Under the pieces are notes generated by a model, which was not told the origin of the DNA, did no database searches, and saw only the letters and a program-made list of their open reading frames with translations. DNA of 64,000 nucleotides from Buttiauxella agrestis ATCC 33320 (lineage in GTDB: Bacteria; Pseudomonadota; Gammaproteobacteria; Enterobacterales; Enterobacteriaceae): the NCBI RefSeq assembly GCF_000735355.1, contig NZ_JMPI01000001.1, forward strand, positions 1 through 64,000, read 5' to 3'. The position numbers and the translations under genes were made by a program. Below, one piece after another: positions 32,268 to 42,161 of this stretch; the stretch's first letter is position 1, and every line of letters starts with the position of its first letter.

Positions 32268-33137
32268 TTAGAACAGATCGTTAAGCATAACGCCGACACC
32301 GAAGCGTGTCTGGTTAAAGTTGTAATCAATTAATGACTCGCCGTAGCCGCTATAAAGTTGGGTATAGAGGCGAACGTGTTTAGTCACCGGATAACTAAAG
32401 CCTAATTCCGCACCGCCGTAGCCGGTATTCCAGTTGTACTGGCCTTTCATACTCAGAATGGCATCGCCAAACTGGTAGCCGACACGCAACTGGTAATAGC
32501 CCATGTATTTCGTGATGTCCGGGTTATCATCAGTGCTGCCAATGACATACCACGGCTTCGCTTCCACCATCCAGTTACCGTTTTCCGCCATCAGACGCGT
32601 GTAGAGGCGGTTCCAGCTCCGGGAAGTTGGGTCGGAACGACCATTGGAGTCGTGATTATAACCAAATTCAACATCACGCAATGTCCAACCCGCGAATGAC
32701 TCGTCCGTTGCGAAGCCCAGGAAAACTTGCGGCTCATAGTTGGTTTCGCGGAAGGGTGCAGATTCACCGCTGTTCGACAACTGCCACCAGGATTTCTGAG
32801 TATAAGAAGCGCCCAGGACGGAATTTGGCCCGACGATGCCACGCCAGATAGGGAACGCGAGGCTCAGTTGGAATTTCACTTCGTCTTTTCTGGCATTATC
32901 AGACCAGTTGTAACTGCGGATCGCTTCTTTATTGAGGTCGTCTGTCACCGTATAAATCAAATAGTTAGTTTCATACGGATAGAGCGTGAATGGATTATCG
33001 TGTTCCAGAAGCATATTGGCGATGATGCTACCGCGTACGGCGGGTTTGTCATGCACTTGTTTGATCGTTGCTTCCTGTGCGTAAGCAGTCAGAGGCAACA
33101 GGCTTGCAGCCACTAACCATCCCAGAAACGTGCGCAT
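32268..33137 (-). CDS. pldA: Outer membrane phospholipase A
   Basis: Twelve-strand outer-membrane beta-barrel phospholipase that removes misplaced phospholipids from the outer leaflet. It dimerises with calcium. The start at 33137, after AGGAGA, gives 289 residues as in E. coli. An upstream extension of the open frame is rejected. A signal peptide ends at about residue 20 (TAYAQEAT). The His-Ser-Asn active site is in GYNHDSNGRSDP and RSWNRLY. The C-terminal Phe is the usual barrel-assembly signal. Confidence 0.97.
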   Translation of the reverse strand: MRTFLGWLVAASLLPLTAYAQEATIKQVHDKPAVRGSIIANMLLEHDNPFTLYPYETNYLIYTVTDDLNKEAIRSYNWSDNARKDEVKFQLSLAFPIWRGIVGPNSVLGASYTQKSWWQLSNSGESAPFRETNYEPQVFLGFATDESFAGWTLRDVEFGYNHDSNGRSDPTSRSWNRLYTRLMAENGNWMVEAKPWYVIGSTDDNPDITKYMGYYQLRVGYQFGDAILSMKGQYNWNTGYGGAELGFSYPVTKHVRLYTQLYSGYGESLIDYNFNQTRFGVGVMLNDLF

Positions 33138-33310
33138 CGGCAATGTTCTCCTGAATAAAAAAGGTTTCAAATTATTTTCTGAGACACATTCTACATAGGA
33201 ATGAATGTGCACGCTCGGTCTACATTTCTTAAAGTGGCAATCAACGATTGCGAAGCATAAAATAAACAAATAATTAACATTACGTTTTTTGCTTTGATCG
33301 AGGATGATCC

Positions 33311-33781
33311 ATGTCTACCCCATTTCTGACCCCTGAAGCTGCCCTCCAACTGGTTGGTGAGATTTTTGTTTATCACATGCCTTTTAACCGGGCGCTGGGT
33401 CTGGAACTCATACGTTACGAGAAAGACTACGCCGAGCTTTGCTTCAATAACCAGCCGATGATGGTAGGAAACTGGGCACAAAGTATTTTGCACGGCGGGG
33501 TGATTGCCTCTTCGCTAGACGTCGCGGCTGGCCTGGTTTGCGTGGGCAGCACGCTGACTCGCCACGACAGCATTAGCGAAGAAGAACTACGCCAGCGTCT
33601 GTCGAAAATGGGCACCATCGACCTGCGTGTCGATTACCTGCGACCTGGGCGCGGGCAACGTTTTACCGCCAGCAGCAGCCTGCTGCGTGCCGGGAATAAA
33701 GTCGCGGTTGCGCGTGTGGAATTACACAACGAAGACCAGCTGCATATCGCCAGTGCGACGGCGACCTACATGGTAGGGTGA
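33311..33781 (+). CDS. yigI: Hotdog-fold thioesterase family protein YigI
   Basis: A 156-residue PaaI-type hotdog-fold protein with the typical [15 protein letters not shown] helix and a conserved Asn-Trp-Ala stretch ([12 protein letters not shown]). Thioesterase activity is expected from the fold, and medium- or long-chain acyl-CoA activity has been described for the E. coli protein. GAGGAT precedes the ATG. It is divergent from pldA, and rarD follows on the same strand about 50 bp later. Confidence 0.92.
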   Translation: MSTPFLTPEAALQLVGEIFVYHMPFNRALGLELIRYEKDYAELCFNNQPMMVGNWAQSILHGGVIASSLDVAAGLVCVGSTLTRHDSISEEELRQRLSKMGTIDLRVDYLRPGRGQRFTASSSLLRAGNKVAVARVELHNEDQLHIASATATYMVG

Positions 33782-33832
33782 GAAGATAAATCCTGTTACT
33801 ATTTGCAAACTATTTACCAACGAGTTCTTTTC

Positions 33833-34747
33833 ATGGATGCGAAACAAACCCGCCAGGGCGTGTTACTTGCGCTGGCGGCGTACTTTATGTGGGGTATCGC
33901 GCCTGCATATTTCAAGTTAATTAACTATGTCCCGGCTGATGAAATCCTGACGCATCGCGTGATTTGGTCATTCTTCTTTATGGTGGTGCTGATTAGTCTG
34001 AGCCGCCAGTGGCCACAGGTGAAAAAATCCTGCCAGAACCGTAAGAAGGTTTTTGCCATGGCACTCTCGGCGGTGCTGATTGGTGGTAACTGGCTACTGT
34101 TCATTTGGGCGGTGAATAACAATCACATGCTGGAAGCCAGCCTGGGTTATTTCATCAACCCGCTGGTTAACGTATTGCTGGGGATGATTTTTCTCGGCGA
34201 ACGTTTCCGCACAATGCAGTGGGTAGCCGTGGGCCTTGCTGCTTGTGGGGTTCTGGTTCAGCTTTGGACATTCGGCTCGCTGCCAGTCATCGCTCTTGGT
34301 CTTGCATTTAGCTTCGCGTTTTACGGCCTGGTGCGTAAGAAAATTGCCGTGGATGCACAAACCGGCATGTTAGTAGAAACGCTGTGGCTGTTGCCCATTG
34401 CCGCAATTTACTTATTTGGCATCGCTGATAGCTCAACCAGCCATATGGGGCAAAACTCAATGTCGTTGAACTTAATGCTGATTGCCGCGGGCGTGGTAAC
34501 AACGATTCCATTGCTGTGTTTCACCGCTGCGGCAACGCGTTTGCGCCTCTCGACACTGGGTTTCTTCCAGTATATTGGTCCAACGCTGATGTTCCTGCTG
34601 GCAGTAACGTTCTACGGTGAAGTGGTGGGCAAAGATAAGTTGCTGACCTTTGGGTTTATCTGGGCAGCGCTGGCGTTGTTTATCCTGGATGCGGTTTATA
34701 CGCAGAGAAATTCGCGGATAGCGGCGCGCGCGGTCGCGCAGAAGTAA
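33833..34747 (+). CDS. rarD: EamA-family permease RarD
   Basis: Ten-span transporter of the drug/metabolite superfamily, historically tied to chloramphenicol resistance, with unknown natural substrate. I chose the ATG at 33833 (MDAKQTRQGVLLAL), as in E. coli. The longer frame starts at a TTG. The product has 304 residues, eight more than E. coli, with the extra residues at the basic C-terminus (SRIAARAVAQK). The E. coli genes yigF and yigG that normally separate rarD from corA are absent. A shared terminator follows. Confidence 0.94.
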   Translation: MDAKQTRQGVLLALAAYFMWGIAPAYFKLINYVPADEILTHRVIWSFFFMVVLISLSRQWPQVKKSCQNRKKVFAMALSAVLIGGNWLLFIWAVNNNHMLEASLGYFINPLVNVLLGMIFLGERFRTMQWVAVGLAACGVLVQLWTFGSLPVIALGLAFSFAFYGLVRKKIAVDAQTGMLVETLWLLPIAAIYLFGIADSSTSHMGQNSMSLNLMLIAAGVVTTIPLLCFTAAATRLRLSTLGFFQYIGPTLMFLLAVTFYGEVVGKDKLLTFGFIWAALALFILDAVYTQRNSRIAARAVAQK

Positions 34748-34749
34748 AA

Positions 34750-34780
34750 AAGGGAGCCAATCGGCTCCCTTCTCATTTTC
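34750..34780. terminator. Bidirectional terminator between rarD and corA
   Basis: A 9-bp stem AAGGGAGCC / GGCTCCCTT with a 4-nt loop is followed by CTCATTTT on the plus strand and by TTTTTACTTC on the minus strand. It can end the convergent rarD and corA. Confidence 0.85.
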
Positions 34781-34783
34781 ATC

Positions 34784-35734
34784 TCACAACCAGTTTTTAC
34801 GCTTGAAGTAGAGATACGGCGCGAGGCCTGCGAGGATCATGACGATAATCGCCGCCGGATAACCGAAGCTCAGTTTCAACTCGGGCATAAACTCAAAGTT
34901 CATCCCGTAGCTGGATGCAACAAGCGTCGGTGGCAGGAATACGACCGATACCACCGAGAAGATCTTGATGATGCGGTTCTGCTCGATGTTGATAAAGCCC
35001 ATCGCCGCCTGCATCAGGAAGTTCACCTTCTGGAACAGCGATTCGTTGTGTGGCAACAGGGATTCGATATCGCGCAGGATCTCACGCGCCTGCTCAAGCT
35101 GACCGCTCGGCAAACGTGCTTTACGCACCAGGAAGTTGAGCGCGCGTTGGGTATCCATCAGACACAAACGGACTTTCCAGCCGATATCTTCAAGCTCAGC
35201 AAGCGTAGAAAGCGCGGCGTCATATTCATCGCCCTGGTGCCCTTCCATGATTACACGACTGAGTTTTTCGAGGTCGCTATAAATGTTTTCGATTTCATCT
35301 GCCAGCTGTTCGATTTTGGTTTCAAACAGATCGAGCAGTAATTCATAGGCGTTGCCGTCAACCATATTCTGGCTACGAGCGCGCATACGATAGAGGCGAA
35401 ATGCAGGTAGTTCACGCTCACGCAGCGTAAACAGGCGGCCTTCACGAATGGTGAATGCCACGGTGCTGTTGCCCGCGTGATCGTCTGCATCTTCATAAAA
35501 GAAAAATGAGTGGATGTGCAAACCGTCTTCGTCTTCAAAGAAACGCGCGGATGCTTCGATGTCTTCCAGTTCCGGGCGGGTTGCCAGGCTTTGACCAAGT
35601 TCCGTTTGCACGCGCTGACGCTCGCTCTCTTCAGGCTCGACCAAATCAACCCAAACAGAATTGCTCAGGTTATCGGCCTCATCTAATTCAAGACGGGACA
35701 GACGATTGTTTTCCAGTTGAAATGCGCTCAGCAT
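34784..35734 (-). CDS. corA: Magnesium/cobalt transporter CorA
   Basis: Pentameric inner-membrane Mg2+ channel, gated by internal Mg2+. A cytosolic funnel domain of about 270 residues precedes two C-terminal membrane spans. The pore signature [11 protein letters not shown] sits between the spans. I chose the ATG at 35734 ([11 protein letters not shown]), following GGGAG, to give 316 residues as in E. coli. An alternative upstream start adds 5 residues. The long leader carries a promoter, a short leader ORF and a large hairpin, suggesting attenuation. Confidence 0.97.
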   Translation of the reverse strand: MLSAFQLENNRLSRLELDEADNLSNSVWVDLVEPEESERQRVQTELGQSLATRPELEDIEASARFFEDEDGLHIHSFFFYEDADDHAGNSTVAFTIREGRLFTLRERELPAFRLYRMRARSQNMVDGNAYELLLDLFETKIEQLADEIENIYSDLEKLSRVIMEGHQGDEYDAALSTLAELEDIGWKVRLCLMDTQRALNFLVRKARLPSGQLEQAREILRDIESLLPHNESLFQKVNFLMQAAMGFINIEQNRIIKIFSVVSVVFLPPTLVASSYGMNFEFMPELKLSFGYPAAIIVMILAGLAPYLYFKRKNWL

Positions 35735-35863
35735 GACCGGTACTCCCAATGCAAAAAAATATCAGGGACAGTTCGGTTGGCACACAGACAGAAACAATAT
35801 AGGTTTCAGACCATTAAAAAGTCTGACTCATTGCGACGGGATATACGAGATATGGGGTCGCCG

Positions 35864-35909
35864 ACAACCACTAAGGCTATCAGCATTCGAGGATAGCCTT
35901 AGTGGTTGT
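35864..35909 (-). promoter_or_regulatory. 18-bp perfect inverted repeat in the corA leader
   Basis: The arms 35864-35881 and 35892-35909 are perfectly complementary over 18 bp (ACAACCACTAAGGCTATC on the plus strand) around a 10-nt loop. No U-tract follows on either strand, so it is not an intrinsic terminator. It lies in the transcribed corA leader, and the stop codon of the short leader ORF falls inside its 5' arm. Translation and folding would therefore exclude each other. Confidence 0.8.
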
Positions 35910-35955
35910 ACCTGGATGACAGGTAATTGAGCCAGTATTTACTGGGTGTGTCCAA
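35899..35955 (-). CDS. Possible corA leader peptide (CorL-like), 18 codons
   Basis: A short frame starting at TTG, 9 nt after GAGG, encodes (M)DTPSKYWLNYLSSRYNH and stops in TAA. It lies 26 nt downstream of the predicted corA transcription start. In Salmonella a short leader ORF, corL, governs Rho-dependent termination within the corA leader. Position and geometry here fit that role. The TTG start makes the call tentative. No longer in-frame ATG exists. Confidence 0.5.
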   Translation of the reverse strand: MDTPSKYWLNYLSSRYNH

Positions 35956-35987
35956 GGCGAGTGTCCTCTTAGCGTAATCGTGCGCGC

Positions 35988-36016
35988 ATGTTACGCCACC
36001 ACAAATATGGCGTCAA
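35988..36016 (-). promoter_or_regulatory. Sigma-70 promoter of corA
   Basis: On the minus strand TTGACG (36011-36016) and TAACAT (35988-35993) are separated by exactly 17 bp. Transcription would start near 35981, leaving a leader of about 245 nt before the corA ATG. The rest of the 35735-36103 spacer holds the leader ORF and hairpin described separately. Confidence 0.8.
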
Positions 36017-36103
36017 CACGCAACGGGACACCGCTTGCGAATAAATACCCTCGGTGTTTAAAGGGTAGCAAAAGCGTAAAAAACTATGAGTTATTCCGCT
36101 GAC

Positions 36104-38266
36104 TTACACGGTTTCAAGATGTGCATAAGCGGCAACTAACCACTTAATTCCTTGTCCTGGGAATGCCACCTGAACCCGGCTATGTTCGCCGCTCCCTTCC
36201 AGGTTAACGATGGTGCCTTCACCAAATTTTGCATGACGGACACGCTGCCCAAGTTTGTAGCCAGTGTCGTTTTCGGAAATCGGTGTTCCCATACGTTGAT
36301 GGCTAACCGGGCGGCTGATACTGGCACGTAGGCGAACTTCTTCCACACAGTTTTCAGGCAACTCGCCAATGAAACGAGAAGGACGGTGGTACACCTCTTT
36401 GCCGTATAGACGACGGGTTTCGGCATAGGTAATCGTGAGTTTTTGCATCGCTCGCGTCACGCCAACGTAAGCCAGGCGGCGTTCTTCCTCCAGGCGTCCG
36501 CCTTCATCCAGCGACATCTGGCTTGGGAACATGCCCTCTTCCATACCGACGATGAATACTTGCGGGAACTCCAGCCCTTTCGCCGAGTGCAGCGTCATCA
36601 GTTGCACTGCGTCTTGCCAGGTATCGGCTTGCCCTTCACCGGCTTCAAGTGCCGCGTGAGACAAGAATGCTTGCAGCGGCATCAGGTCTTCGTCTTCATC
36701 CTGATAGCTGAACTGGCGCGTTGCCGTGACCAGTTCTTCTAAGTTTTCGATACGCGTCTGGCCTTTCTCGCCCTTTTCCTGCTCATACATAATCATTAAG
36801 CCCGAGTCCTTGATAACCCGGTCGGTTTGTACGTGCAGCGGCATATCGATAGTTTCATGTGCCAGTGCGTCGATAAGTTCCATAAATCGTTGCAGCGCAG
36901 AGGCCGCACGTCCCGCCAGCGCTTTTTCTTGCAGCAGCAAACGGCAGGCTTGCCACAATGTGAGTTGTTTATCGCGGGAGGTCTGACGCACTACGTCTAA
37001 TGTACGATCGCCGATGCCACGCGTTGGCGTGTTAACCACGCGCTCAAACGCCGCATCGTCATTGCGGTTGGCAATCAGGCGCAGATACGAGAGTGCATCT
37101 TTGATTTCCTGACGTTCGAAGAAGCGCATGCCGCCATAAATGCGATATGGCATGCTGACCTGCAACAATGCTTCTTCCAGCACACGCGATTGGGCGTTGC
37201 TACGGTACAGAATCGCGCACTGCTCGAGCGCTCCGCCTGCTTCCTGCCACGTTTTGATGCGGTTAACCACAAAACGCGCCTCATCTAATTCGTTGAATGC
37301 GCAATAAAGTGAGATAGGCTCGCCGTCGCTGCCATCCGTCCACAGCTCTTTGCCTAAGCGACCCGAGTTGTTCGCAATAAGGGCGTTGGCGGCATTCAAA
37401 ATGTTGTTGGTGGAACGGTAGTTTTGCTCAAGGCGAATGGTTTGTGCGCCGGGGAAATCGGTCAGGAAGCGTTGGATGTTCTCAACTTGCGCGCCGCGCC
37501 ACCCGTAGATTGACTGATCATCGTCACCCACGATCATCACTTTGCCAGTATCGCCCGCCAGCATGCGAATCCACGCGTACTGAATGCTGTTGGTATCCTG
37601 GAATTCGTCCACCAGAATGTTGGTAAAGCGTTCGCGGTAGTGGTTAAGAATATGGGGTTTGTTCAGCCACAACTCATGCGCACGCAGCAATAGCTCGGCA
37701 AAGTCCAACAGGCCTGCGCGGTCACAGGCTTCCTGGTAGGCCTGATACACTTTCTGCCAGGTTTGCTCGACCGGGTTGCCATAGCTTTCAATGTGATGCG
37801 GACGTAAACCCTCGTCTTTTTTGCCGTTGATAAACCACATGGCCTGGCGTGCCGGCCACTGTTTATCATCGAGATTCATGGCTTTAATCAGGCGTTTTAA
37901 CAAGCGCAGCTGATCTTCGCTGTCCAGAATCTGGAAATCCTGCGGCAGGTTAGCGTCCATGTGGTGCGCACGCAGCAAGCGATGTGCAAGGCCATGGAAA
38001 GTGCCCACCCACATACCGCCCTGGCTGGTTCCCATCAACTGGCCGATACGGTGGCGCATTTCCGCCGCCGCTTTGTTGGTAAACGTCACCGCCATAATAG
38101 AATACGGCGAGCAGTTTTCCACGCTAATCAACCACGCAATGCGGTGCACTAATACGCGCGTCTTACCACTACCCGCCCCTGCCAGCACCAGCATGTTGCT
38201 ACGCGTGGCTGCGACGGCTTCGCGCTGTTTGTCATTGAGGCTGTCGAGCAGGTAAGAAACGTCCAT
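36104..38266 (-). CDS. uvrD: DNA helicase II (UvrD)
   Basis: SF1A 3'-5' helicase acting in nucleotide excision repair, mismatch repair and removal of RecA filaments. The 720 residues start with MDVSYLLDSLNDKQREAV, as in E. coli. A GTG two codons upstream is rejected. Walker A is GAGSGKTR near residue 30, motif II is LVDEFQDTN, and YGWRGAQ, LEQNYRST and YVGVTRA mark later helicase motifs. A Tudor-like RNA polymerase-binding domain (YKLGQRVRHAKFGEGTI) closes the protein. A LexA box lies upstream. Confidence 0.98.
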   Translation of the reverse strand: MDVSYLLDSLNDKQREAVAATRSNMLVLAGAGSGKTRVLVHRIAWLISVENCSPYSIMAVTFTNKAAAEMRHRIGQLMGTSQGGMWVGTFHGLAHRLLRAHHMDANLPQDFQILDSEDQLRLLKRLIKAMNLDDKQWPARQAMWFINGKKDEGLRPHHIESYGNPVEQTWQKVYQAYQEACDRAGLLDFAELLLRAHELWLNKPHILNHYRERFTNILVDEFQDTNSIQYAWIRMLAGDTGKVMIVGDDDQSIYGWRGAQVENIQRFLTDFPGAQTIRLEQNYRSTNNILNAANALIANNSGRLGKELWTDGSDGEPISLYCAFNELDEARFVVNRIKTWQEAGGALEQCAILYRSNAQSRVLEEALLQVSMPYRIYGGMRFFERQEIKDALSYLRLIANRNDDAAFERVVNTPTRGIGDRTLDVVRQTSRDKQLTLWQACRLLLQEKALAGRAASALQRFMELIDALAHETIDMPLHVQTDRVIKDSGLMIMYEQEKGEKGQTRIENLEELVTATRQFSYQDEDEDLMPLQAFLSHAALEAGEGQADTWQDAVQLMTLHSAKGLEFPQVFIVGMEEGMFPSQMSLDEGGRLEEERRLAYVGVTRAMQKLTITYAETRRLYGKEVYHRPSRFIGELPENCVEEVRLRASISRPVSHQRMGTPISENDTGYKLGQRVRHAKFGEGTIVNLEGSGEHSRVQVAFPGQGIKWLVAAYAHLETV

Positions 38267-38296
38267 TGGCACCGCCGTTGAGGAGATAAAAATATA

Positions 38297-38312
38297 CTGT
38301 GGTTTTATACAG
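38297..38312. promoter_or_regulatory. LexA (SOS) box of uvrD
   Basis: CTGTGGTTTTATACAG has the CTG-N10-CAG core with an AT-rich centre. It lies 31 bp before the uvrD start codon and just after the stop of yigB. uvrD is a known SOS gene in E. coli with a box in this place. Confidence 0.82.
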
Positions 38313-38323
38313 AATTAATCAGA

Positions 38324-39040
38324 TTATATCAGCGCGGTGAGGGATGCCAACTGCGAAATTTCCAGATGTGGCAATAAACGGCTGTCATTAATCTGCATCA
38401 GATCGCCATCACGCAGGTTTATCCAGCATGCCTGCATCCCACAGCGAACGGCTCCGGCGACGTCTGTCGTCAGGTCATCACCCACATGCAGAATGTGGCC
38501 GAGCGGCACATCGAGCTTTTCAGCCGCCAGGTGATACATGTCGTTGAATGGCTTAGAGCGACCGTGAGGGCCGGCGCGCAGTACAAACTTGAAGTACTTA
38601 TCGAGGCCGAAAAGGTGCGGCTCGGCGTTACCGTTGGTAATCGCCACCAGCGGCCATTTCTCACCAAGCTTTGCTAATGTGTCGTGCGTTTCTTGCGGCA
38701 CGTCGATTTGGCTGCGCCAGTGGGCGAAATTCGCCATACAAGCCAGTGCGCCAGCGGCTGCTTCATCTGCTGACAAACCCGCATCCAGCATCGCTTGTTC
38801 AACGGCACGGCGACGCCATTCGGTCACATCGTGGTAAATATCCGGTTCTGCGAGGCGCAGCGCATGCCGAATATGCAGAAAATCTTGACGTTGCAGGTGG
38901 TTAAGCTTCGGATGGTAATTTTGCACGAAGCTCATTGATTCACGTTCGGTACGCGTAATCACTTCGCGGTTGTCGTACAGCGTGTCGTCGAGATCAAAAG
39001 TGAGCGCGGCGATAGGCCCAAGTGGGCGGTAAAAGTGCAT
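38324..39040 (-). CDS. yigB: HAD-family phosphatase YigB (riboflavin pathway)
   Basis: Haloacid-dehalogenase phosphatase. The E. coli enzyme removes phosphate from 5-amino-6-(phosphoribitylamino)uracil in riboflavin synthesis. The 238 residues have motif [12 protein letters not shown] near residue 15, motif II AITNGN, and a C-terminal motif [13 protein letters not shown]. The start codon overlaps the xerC stop by one base (TAATG), so the two are translationally coupled in the dapF-xerC-yigB-uvrD run. Confidence 0.95.
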   Translation of the reverse strand: MHFYRPLGPIAALTFDLDDTLYDNREVITRTERESMSFVQNYHPKLNHLQRQDFLHIRHALRLAEPDIYHDVTEWRRRAVEQAMLDAGLSADEAAAGALACMANFAHWRSQIDVPQETHDTLAKLGEKWPLVAITNGNAEPHLFGLDKYFKFVLRAGPHGRSKPFNDMYHLAAEKLDVPLGHILHVGDDLTTDVAGAVRCGMQACWINLRDGDLMQINDSRLLPHLEISQLASLTALI

Positions 39041-39945
39041 TACGATTTCCCTCGTTTAGCGCGTGGATGGGCTGCATCATACACCGAGGCTAAGTGTTGG
39101 AAGTCGAGATGGGTATAGATTTGCGTAGTAGAAAGGTTGGCGTGGCCTAATAATTCCTGCACGCCGCGCAGATCCCCGCTCGATTCCAGCATATGCGTGG
39201 CAAATGAATGGCGCAGTTTATGTGGATGCACATGGCTGTTTAGCCCCTGTTTTATCCCCCACTCGCTAAAGCGTTTTTGAACGTTGCGTGCCGAGATGCG
39301 TTTCCCCAGTTTTGAGAGAAATAACGCATCGTCGTCCGGGCCAAAAAGCTCACGCAGATCCAGCCAGTGCTCAATCCAGGTGACCGCAGATTTCCCCACC
39401 GGCACCCGACGCTCTTTGCTGCCTTTCCCCATCACCCACACTTCACCCGTCGCCAGATCGATGTGGCGACAGTCCATATTCACCAGTTCGGAGAGACGCA
39501 ACCCCGCGCCGTACATCACTTCAAGCATCGCACGGTCGCGTACCGCGAGCGGATCGTTAATGTCGATATCCAGCAGGCGGCTCACGTCATCGACGTCGAT
39601 ATTTTTTGGTAGGTGGCGACCCGCTTTCGGCGTGGAAATCCCTTTTGCGGGATTGGCTTTGAGTTGACCCTGGCTAACACACCAGTCGAAAAAGCTGCGT
39701 AATGCAGAAAGGCGTAACGCCAGGCTTGATGGCCCAAGCCCCGCTTTGCGGCTGCGAACCGTGATTGAACGAACCGCGGCAGCATCGCACTGTTGCCAGG
39801 TACTTAGTTTCATCTCGCTTGCCAGGCCGATTATCGCGGTAAGCTGGCGGCCATAATTGAGCAGAGTAAGCGGGCTTAACTGGCGCTCCACTTTCAGGTA
39901 ACGCAGAAAACCCTCAACAGCGGTTTGCAGCTGGGAGTCGGTCAT
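39040..39945 (-). CDS. xerC: Site-specific tyrosine recombinase XerC
   Basis: With XerD it resolves chromosome dimers at dif. The 301 residues have the SAM-like core-binding domain (residues 1 to about 95) and the catalytic domain. Its residues are readable: Arg in [10 protein letters not shown], Lys in [10 protein letters not shown], His-x-x-Arg in [14 protein letters not shown], His in [15 protein letters not shown] and the nucleophile Tyr in the same block. I chose the ATG at 39945, overlapping the preceding stop by 4 nt. An upstream GTG-type start is less likely. Confidence 0.97.
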   Translation of the reverse strand: MTDSQLQTAVEGFLRYLKVERQLSPLTLLNYGRQLTAIIGLASEMKLSTWQQCDAAAVRSITVRSRKAGLGPSSLALRLSALRSFFDWCVSQGQLKANPAKGISTPKAGRHLPKNIDVDDVSRLLDIDINDPLAVRDRAMLEVMYGAGLRLSELVNMDCRHIDLATGEVWVMGKGSKERRVPVGKSAVTWIEHWLDLRELFGPDDDALFLSKLGKRISARNVQKRFSEWGIKQGLNSHVHPHKLRHSFATHMLESSGDLRGVQELLGHANLSTTQIYTHLDFQHLASVYDAAHPRAKRGKS

Positions 39946-40646
39946 ACTCGCTCGACCCAACGCTCCAGCAAATCTGGCAACATTAGCGCCAGTTCATGCA
40001 GTAATTGTGTACCTTGCCCTTCCTGGTAATGCTGGGGATCACGGCTACTGAATACCAGTACGCCTAAATCCGCATCGCTGCCCATCAGAGAAAGCGCCAC
40101 CGAGCCAATCGCTTTCGCCTGAGGCAAAACGACCAGTAATTCAGGGCCATTTAATGACCCAAGATAATGCTGCCTGTCGCCCAGACGTTGAATACGCAGC
40201 GGCTCAAAAGCCTGGCGATTCAATGCCAGATGGGTGAAATCAGAAGGAGCACCAATCCGCCAACGGTCTGCAAAAAGACGCACATTCGCGCCCGCCAGAC
40301 CCATTTCGCGCGCCCAACGATGCAAGCGGTTCAGCATGTCCTGCAAGCTGGTGGCAGAAGCCAGACGGCCTTGCAGCTTCAGTAAGCGGTAGAACAAACC
40401 TTCATTGGCACTCGCCTGCTCCATCAGCAAGGTCATGTTTTCTTCAAGAAAATTGATGTGGTTACGGCTACGCGCCATATGCCATTCAACCAACGAAACC
40501 GTGCCGCGTACCGGATGCGGCACTTGCATCTGTTCTACATGCTGGGCGTTACGAATAAAGAAATCGGGATGACGCAGCAGATATTCCGCCACCATGCGGT
40601 CATCCAGTTCCAGTACGGCTTCTTGCTGTTCCTCGGCATTCTTCAT
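39942..40646 (-). CDS. yigA: DUF484 family protein YigA
   Basis: A 234-residue DUF484 protein of unknown biochemical role, always found between dapF and xerC in enterobacteria. An N-terminal helical part contains [23 protein letters not shown] coiled-coil stretch and a GAF-like C-terminal domain with [23 protein letters not shown] follow. Overlaps of 4 nt with both dapF and xerC show tight translational coupling. Confidence 0.93.
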   Translation of the reverse strand: MKNAEEQQEAVLELDDRMVAEYLLRHPDFFIRNAQHVEQMQVPHPVRGTVSLVEWHMARSRNHINFLEENMTLLMEQASANEGLFYRLLKLQGRLASATSLQDMLNRLHRWAREMGLAGANVRLFADRWRIGAPSDFTHLALNRQAFEPLRIQRLGDRQHYLGSLNGPELLVVLPQAKAIGSVALSLMGSDADLGVLVFSSRDPQHYQEGQGTQLLHELALMLPDLLERWVERV

Positions 40647-41467
40647 AGATGTATAAATCCATCATAGACGTGGGCCGCCGGGCCGGTCATAAACAACGGG
40701 GTTCCCGGCCCTTTCCAGGCGATATCAAGACGGCCACCAGGCAGCTCCACGCGAACCTGTTCCGCAAGTATTCCTTGCAAAATGCCCACGGCGACTGCGC
40801 CGCAAGCGCCACTGCCACAAGCTTGTGTTTCTCCGGCACCACGTTCATAAACACGCAGGCGGATATGTTCTCTGGTCACGACTTGCATAAAGCCGATGTT
40901 CGCCCGCTCAGGAAAGCGTTCGTGGTTTTCCATCACCGGCCCCAGAGTCTCTACGGCGGCGGTCGTCACTTCGTCAACCTGAATAACGCAGTGCGGATTA
41001 CCCATCGACACGACGCCGCACATAATGGTCTGTTCGGCGGCACGCATAATATAGGTCTTTTCCGCTTTGTTGGCGCGGAACGGCACGGCGGATGGCTCGA
41101 AATTCGGCTCGCCCATATTCACACGCACCAGTTCATCTTCCGTCACGCTCAGAACCATGCGGCCATTGGCGGTGCTGACACGAATATCGCGTTTGTTGGT
41201 CAGCCCTTTCAGGCGCACAAAACGAGCGAAACAGCGTGCGCCGTTGCCACATTGTGAGACTTCGCTGCCGTCGGCATTGAAAATGCGGTAATGGAAATCG
41301 AGGTCGGGATCGTATGGCGGTTCAACCACCAGCAGCTGATCGAAACCCACACCTAAATGCCGGTCTGCCAGGCGACGAATCAACTCAGGGGAGAAATAGA
41401 CGTTTTGAGTCACCGCGTCGACGACCATAAAGTCATTGCCAAGGCCATGCATCTTTGAGAACTGCAT
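40643..41467 (-). CDS. dapF: Diaminopimelate epimerase
   Basis: Cofactor-independent epimerase converting LL- to meso-diaminopimelate for lysine and peptidoglycan synthesis. The two catalytic cysteines are visible: Cys73 in [10 protein letters not shown] and the second in [11 protein letters not shown]. The start at 41467 ([13 protein letters not shown]) follows GGAG at 7 nt and gives 274 residues as in E. coli. An upstream ATG adding 4 residues is less likely. Downstream genes overlap, forming dapF-yigA-xerC-yigB. Confidence 0.97.
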   Translation of the reverse strand: MQFSKMHGLGNDFMVVDAVTQNVYFSPELIRRLADRHLGVGFDQLLVVEPPYDPDLDFHYRIFNADGSEVSQCGNGARCFARFVRLKGLTNKRDIRVSTANGRMVLSVTEDELVRVNMGEPNFEPSAVPFRANKAEKTYIMRAAEQTIMCGVVSMGNPHCVIQVDEVTTAAVETLGPVMENHERFPERANIGFMQVVTREHIRLRVYERGAGETQACGSGACGAVAVGILQGILAEQVRVELPGGRLDIAWKGPGTPLFMTGPAAHVYDGFIHL

Positions 41468-41505
41468 CTTCTGCTCCATATACGCGGCTACTTTTTAAAT
41501 GTTTT

Positions 41506-41712
41506 CTAGTAGATAACCTGAGTCGGTGCGTTATCAGTCCCACGGTCGTTACGTTCCGGCGCGGTAGATTGTGTTTGTTTATCCGGTGTTACCTGGCTCG
41601 TAGGCTTGGTTTTGCCATCAGCGGGCGGAAAATACAGAGGCCCTTTAAGACCGCAGCCAGAAAGACTGGAAAGTGCCAGCAAGAGTGCCAGTGGGCAGAA
41701 AATTTTCTTCAT
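41506..41712 (-). CDS. lptM: Small outer-membrane lipoprotein LptM (YifL)
   Basis: A 68-residue lipoprotein with signal peptide MKKIFCPLALLLALSSLSGC and lipobox LSGC, so Cys20 is the lipidated residue. The following CGLKGPLYFPPAD is the conserved core that in E. coli binds the LptD-LptE translocon and aids LptD disulfide maturation. The Pro/Thr/Gln-rich tail is variable. It lies 38 bp upstream of dapF on the same strand and is divergent from cyaY. Confidence 0.94.
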   Translation of the reverse strand: MKKIFCPLALLLALSSLSGCGLKGPLYFPPADGKTKPTSQVTPDKQTQSTAPERNDRGTDNAPTQVIY

Positions 41713-41840
41713 TATTGAGATGCCTGTAATCCAATATTCTGTCTTCTATCATCGCAGGTGATCCCTGAAAAGCAATACTCTTTTCTATTGGCGGGCGTTG
41801 CTTTTATACTGCCGTAAAGACGAACAACTGAGAAAAACAT

Positions 41841-42161
41841 ATGAACGACAGTGAATTTCATCGCCTGGCCGACGGCCTGTGGTCAACAATCGAAGAACGC
41901 CTGGATGACTGGGATGGTGACAGTGATATCGACTGCGAAATCAATGGTGGCGTGTTGACGCTAAGTTTTGAGAATCGCAGCAAGATTATTATCAACCGCC
42001 AGGAGCCTTTACATCAGGTGTGGCTTGCCACCAAAAGTGGGGGTTACCATTTTAATCTGAAAGACGATAAGTGGATTTGCGACCGCAGCGGCGCAGAGTT
42101 TTGGCAGTTGCTGGAAGAAGCCTGCACACAGCAAGCTGGAGAGCCAGTTAGCTTTAACTAG
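41841..42161 (+). CDS. cyaY: Frataxin-like iron-sulfur assembly protein CyaY
   Basis: Bacterial frataxin that binds iron and modulates the IscS cysteine desulfurase. The 106 residues equal the E. coli length. The acidic first helix ([22 protein letters not shown], then [13 protein letters not shown]) is the iron and IscS contact surface. Conserved [20 protein letters not shown] covers the beta sheet. The final 4 nt overlap the end of convergent cyaA. Confidence 0.97.
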   Translation: MNDSEFHRLADGLWSTIEERLDDWDGDSDIDCEINGGVLTLSFENRSKIIINRQEPLHQVWLATKSGGYHFNLKDDKWICDRSGAEFWQLLEEACTQQAGEPVSFN

